Position numbers and translations under genes: made by a program
DNA from: Paragordius varius
Lineage: Eukaryota; Nematomorpha
Direction of reading: 5' to 3'
Assembly (NCBI GenBank): GCA_964247055.1
Contig: OZ176050.1
Location: 3,534,001-3,598,000 of the forward strand
DNA: 64,000 nucleotides
Shown: positions 62,425 to 64,000 of the stretch, one piece after another
Numbering within the stretch: position 1 is the stretch's first letter
Layout: each line of letters starts with the position of its first letter
The notes under the pieces: model-generated
Told to the model about the DNA's origin: nothing
Database searches by the model: none
Seen by the model: the letters and a program-made list of their open reading frames with translations, nothing else

Positions 62425-63745
62425 TTCGGACTATGTAGGGCTAAATTGAAATAGGACTTAATCACTATCGGAACATTAATAAACTACACTGAATCACTAT
62501 CGGAACATTAATAAACTACACTATTGAAACTGACTGTATCAACATGTTTTCCCGATTCTTAAATCAAAGCCGAAATTTAATCAAATTATTTTTTCATGGG
62601 CGGGGTGGAACTCAGAAGTTAATTCAAAAAAGGGGCTTAGTAATTGTCCGCAAAATTGTAAAACAATTAAAAAAAATTATTGAGATTGCGCCTATACGTT
62701 TTCAAAAATATGCTTTAAAACCAATATTTGTTTAAATAACACCATTTTTACGGATGGGGCTGGAGTGAGGGTCGAATTCTGAAAAATTGTTTACTCATCC
62801 TCGGTGCAATTGCAAAACAATTTAAAAAGTACGCTATTGAATTTGCATTGTCCTACACGCTTTCTAAAAAAATGCATTAACCTCAATATTATCTTAAAGC
62901 CCTTTTTTCCCATAAGTGAGGGTAAAATGATAACTTAAAAAATGGAGTTAGTCGCTTTTGGCGCAATTTTAAAACAATAAAAGAAATCTCTATTGAAAAT
63001 GACTGTGCTTACACATTTTTCAGTAAAACCAAAAATTGTTTAAAAAATTTTAACATGGACGATGCGAAATAGGGCTAATTTTAAAAAAGGGCTTAGTCAC
63101 CCTCATCGCATCAAAACATTATAAAATATTTACAATTTAAACTGCTGAGCCTACACGTTTTTTGAGTTCTTCAAAACGAATATTTATTCAAAAAGATCAT
63201 TTTTATACGGGAGGGGTTAGACTGAGGGGCAAATAAAAAAATGGCTCCCCCCTCGGCGTAATTGCTAACCAATTTAAAAAGTACACTGTTATTTCATGGA
63301 CTTGCACTTTTTCCAAAAATTGTTTCAACGTCTATATTACCTTAAAGCCCCTATTGGGGGCTAAATTGAGAGGCTGATTCGAAAAAAAGAGTTAAGTCAC
63401 CTTCGGCGCAATTCTAAAATAATAAATATAGCTTTATTGAAACAGCTGTGTCCACACCTTTTTGGTTAGCGCCTGCAAAGTAAATGGTTCTTAAACCATT
63501 TTTTTATAAGTGTGGGAAACTGAGGGCCTAATTTGAAAAAAGGGGCTTAATACTCTGCCACTATTAAAACTGAATGGGCCAACAAGTTTCCCGTGAACGC
63601 CTGCAAACTTAAACTTTAGGGAGTTTCATTTTTTCAAAAAACTCGTTTTTTTACCCGGTGTAAGGCAAAACTCAGGGCCTAAAAGAATGGACTTGGTCAC
63701 TCTCAGCGTATTATTAAATGATTAAATGCTTTCTTGGGAATCGGA
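62425..63745. repeat. degenerate tandem satellite, about 150-bp unit
   Basis: A landmark of the form CTTAGTCACCCTCGGCGCAA recurs at about 62636, 62790, 62947, 63092, 63243, 63391, 63546 and 63692, a spacing of 145-157 bp. Each unit also holds AAAACAATTTAAAA, CTACACGTTTTT and GGGGCTAAACTGAGGG-like blocks in the same order. The first partial copy, near 62451, contains a 36-bp duplication (ATCACTATCGGAACATTAAT). Open frames inside (for example at 62544) are chance. The last 250 bp of the window shows nothing recognisable. Confidence 0.8.
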
Positions 63746-64000
63746 ATGGGGTTTTCCGTTTTTTCCAAGCCTTGCTTATCATACCTCTTTTTTTATATAT
63801 AGAATTTTTAATTTCATTATTATCGATTATAAATTACTTTTAGTTTTAAGAAATGAAAGATAATTAAAAAAATTCATTTTTTATTTTACGTTAGTATCTA
63901 CATAAATTTTACTAAATTGGTTTTTAGTTGTGAACACCTTGATGCAACTATCATAATTATCCCCAACCGCCAATATGATATTCAAGTTTTTAGCTCTAGC

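Noticed and set aside
1-64000. CRISPR array, operons, tRNA or rRNA genes
   Set aside because: The window is animal nuclear DNA. The spaced repeats found are transposon arms, minisatellites or a satellite, and no cloverleaf with conserved A and B boxes was noticed by eye.

Overview
This is a strongly AT-rich nuclear window from an animal. The evidence is four recognisable metazoan genes split by GT-AG introns (TBC1D23, SREBP-regulating protein SPRING, CNOT9/RQCD1, RABGGTA), a zona-pellucida (ZP) domain membrane protein of the apical-matrix kind common in ecdysozoans, and a heavy load of hAT, TTAA-type, TA-type and LINE transposons. I cannot name the species.

Layout. 0-4 kb: a TA-type MITE and three tandem copies of a phase-1 exon cassette of an unrecognised gene. 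4-7 kb: two inverted-repeat elements. 7-14.5 kb: TBC1D23 on the minus strand. 14.5-22.5 kb: a transposon belt with two hAT elements that keep perfect 8-bp target duplications, a foldback element whose arms are built of a 21-bp unit, and a TTAA element nested in it. 24.7-30.9 kb: the ZP gene, plus strand. 31.3-33.0 kb: SPRING, plus strand. 34.0-36.0 kb: CNOT9, minus strand. 37.2-49.2 kb: RABGGTA, plus strand, diverging from CNOT9 and carrying MITEs in its introns. 50.9-59.5 kb: a broken hAT copy, then a palindrome of about 5 kb enclosing a mirrored pair of small cysteine-motif ORFs, then a 5'-truncated LINE nested in an inverted-repeat element. 59.9-64 kb: a second foldback element, one orphan exon, a minisatellite and a roughly 150-bp tandem satellite.

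The main observation is intron size. Reading conserved proteins through the DNA gives 12 introns of only 22-30 nt: four in TBC1D23, six in CNOT9, two in RABGGTA. Eleven of them cannot be read through, because they shift the frame or carry a stop. The same genes also hold introns from 100 nt to over 2 kb, and I found nothing between 30 and 68 nt. Introns this small are, to my knowledge, very rare in animals (dicyemids are the known case). Several long RABGGTA introns contain decayed copies of neighbouring exon ends, which suggests one way introns lengthen here.

The housekeeping genes act in separate pathways: TBC1D23 in endosome-to-Golgi vesicle capture, SPRING in S1P/SREBP activation in the Golgi, CNOT9 in mRNA deadenylation, and RABGGTA in Rab prenylation. 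They do not form an operon-like unit. All splice sites were read by eye from codon continuity and family alignment; no search or transcript data were available.
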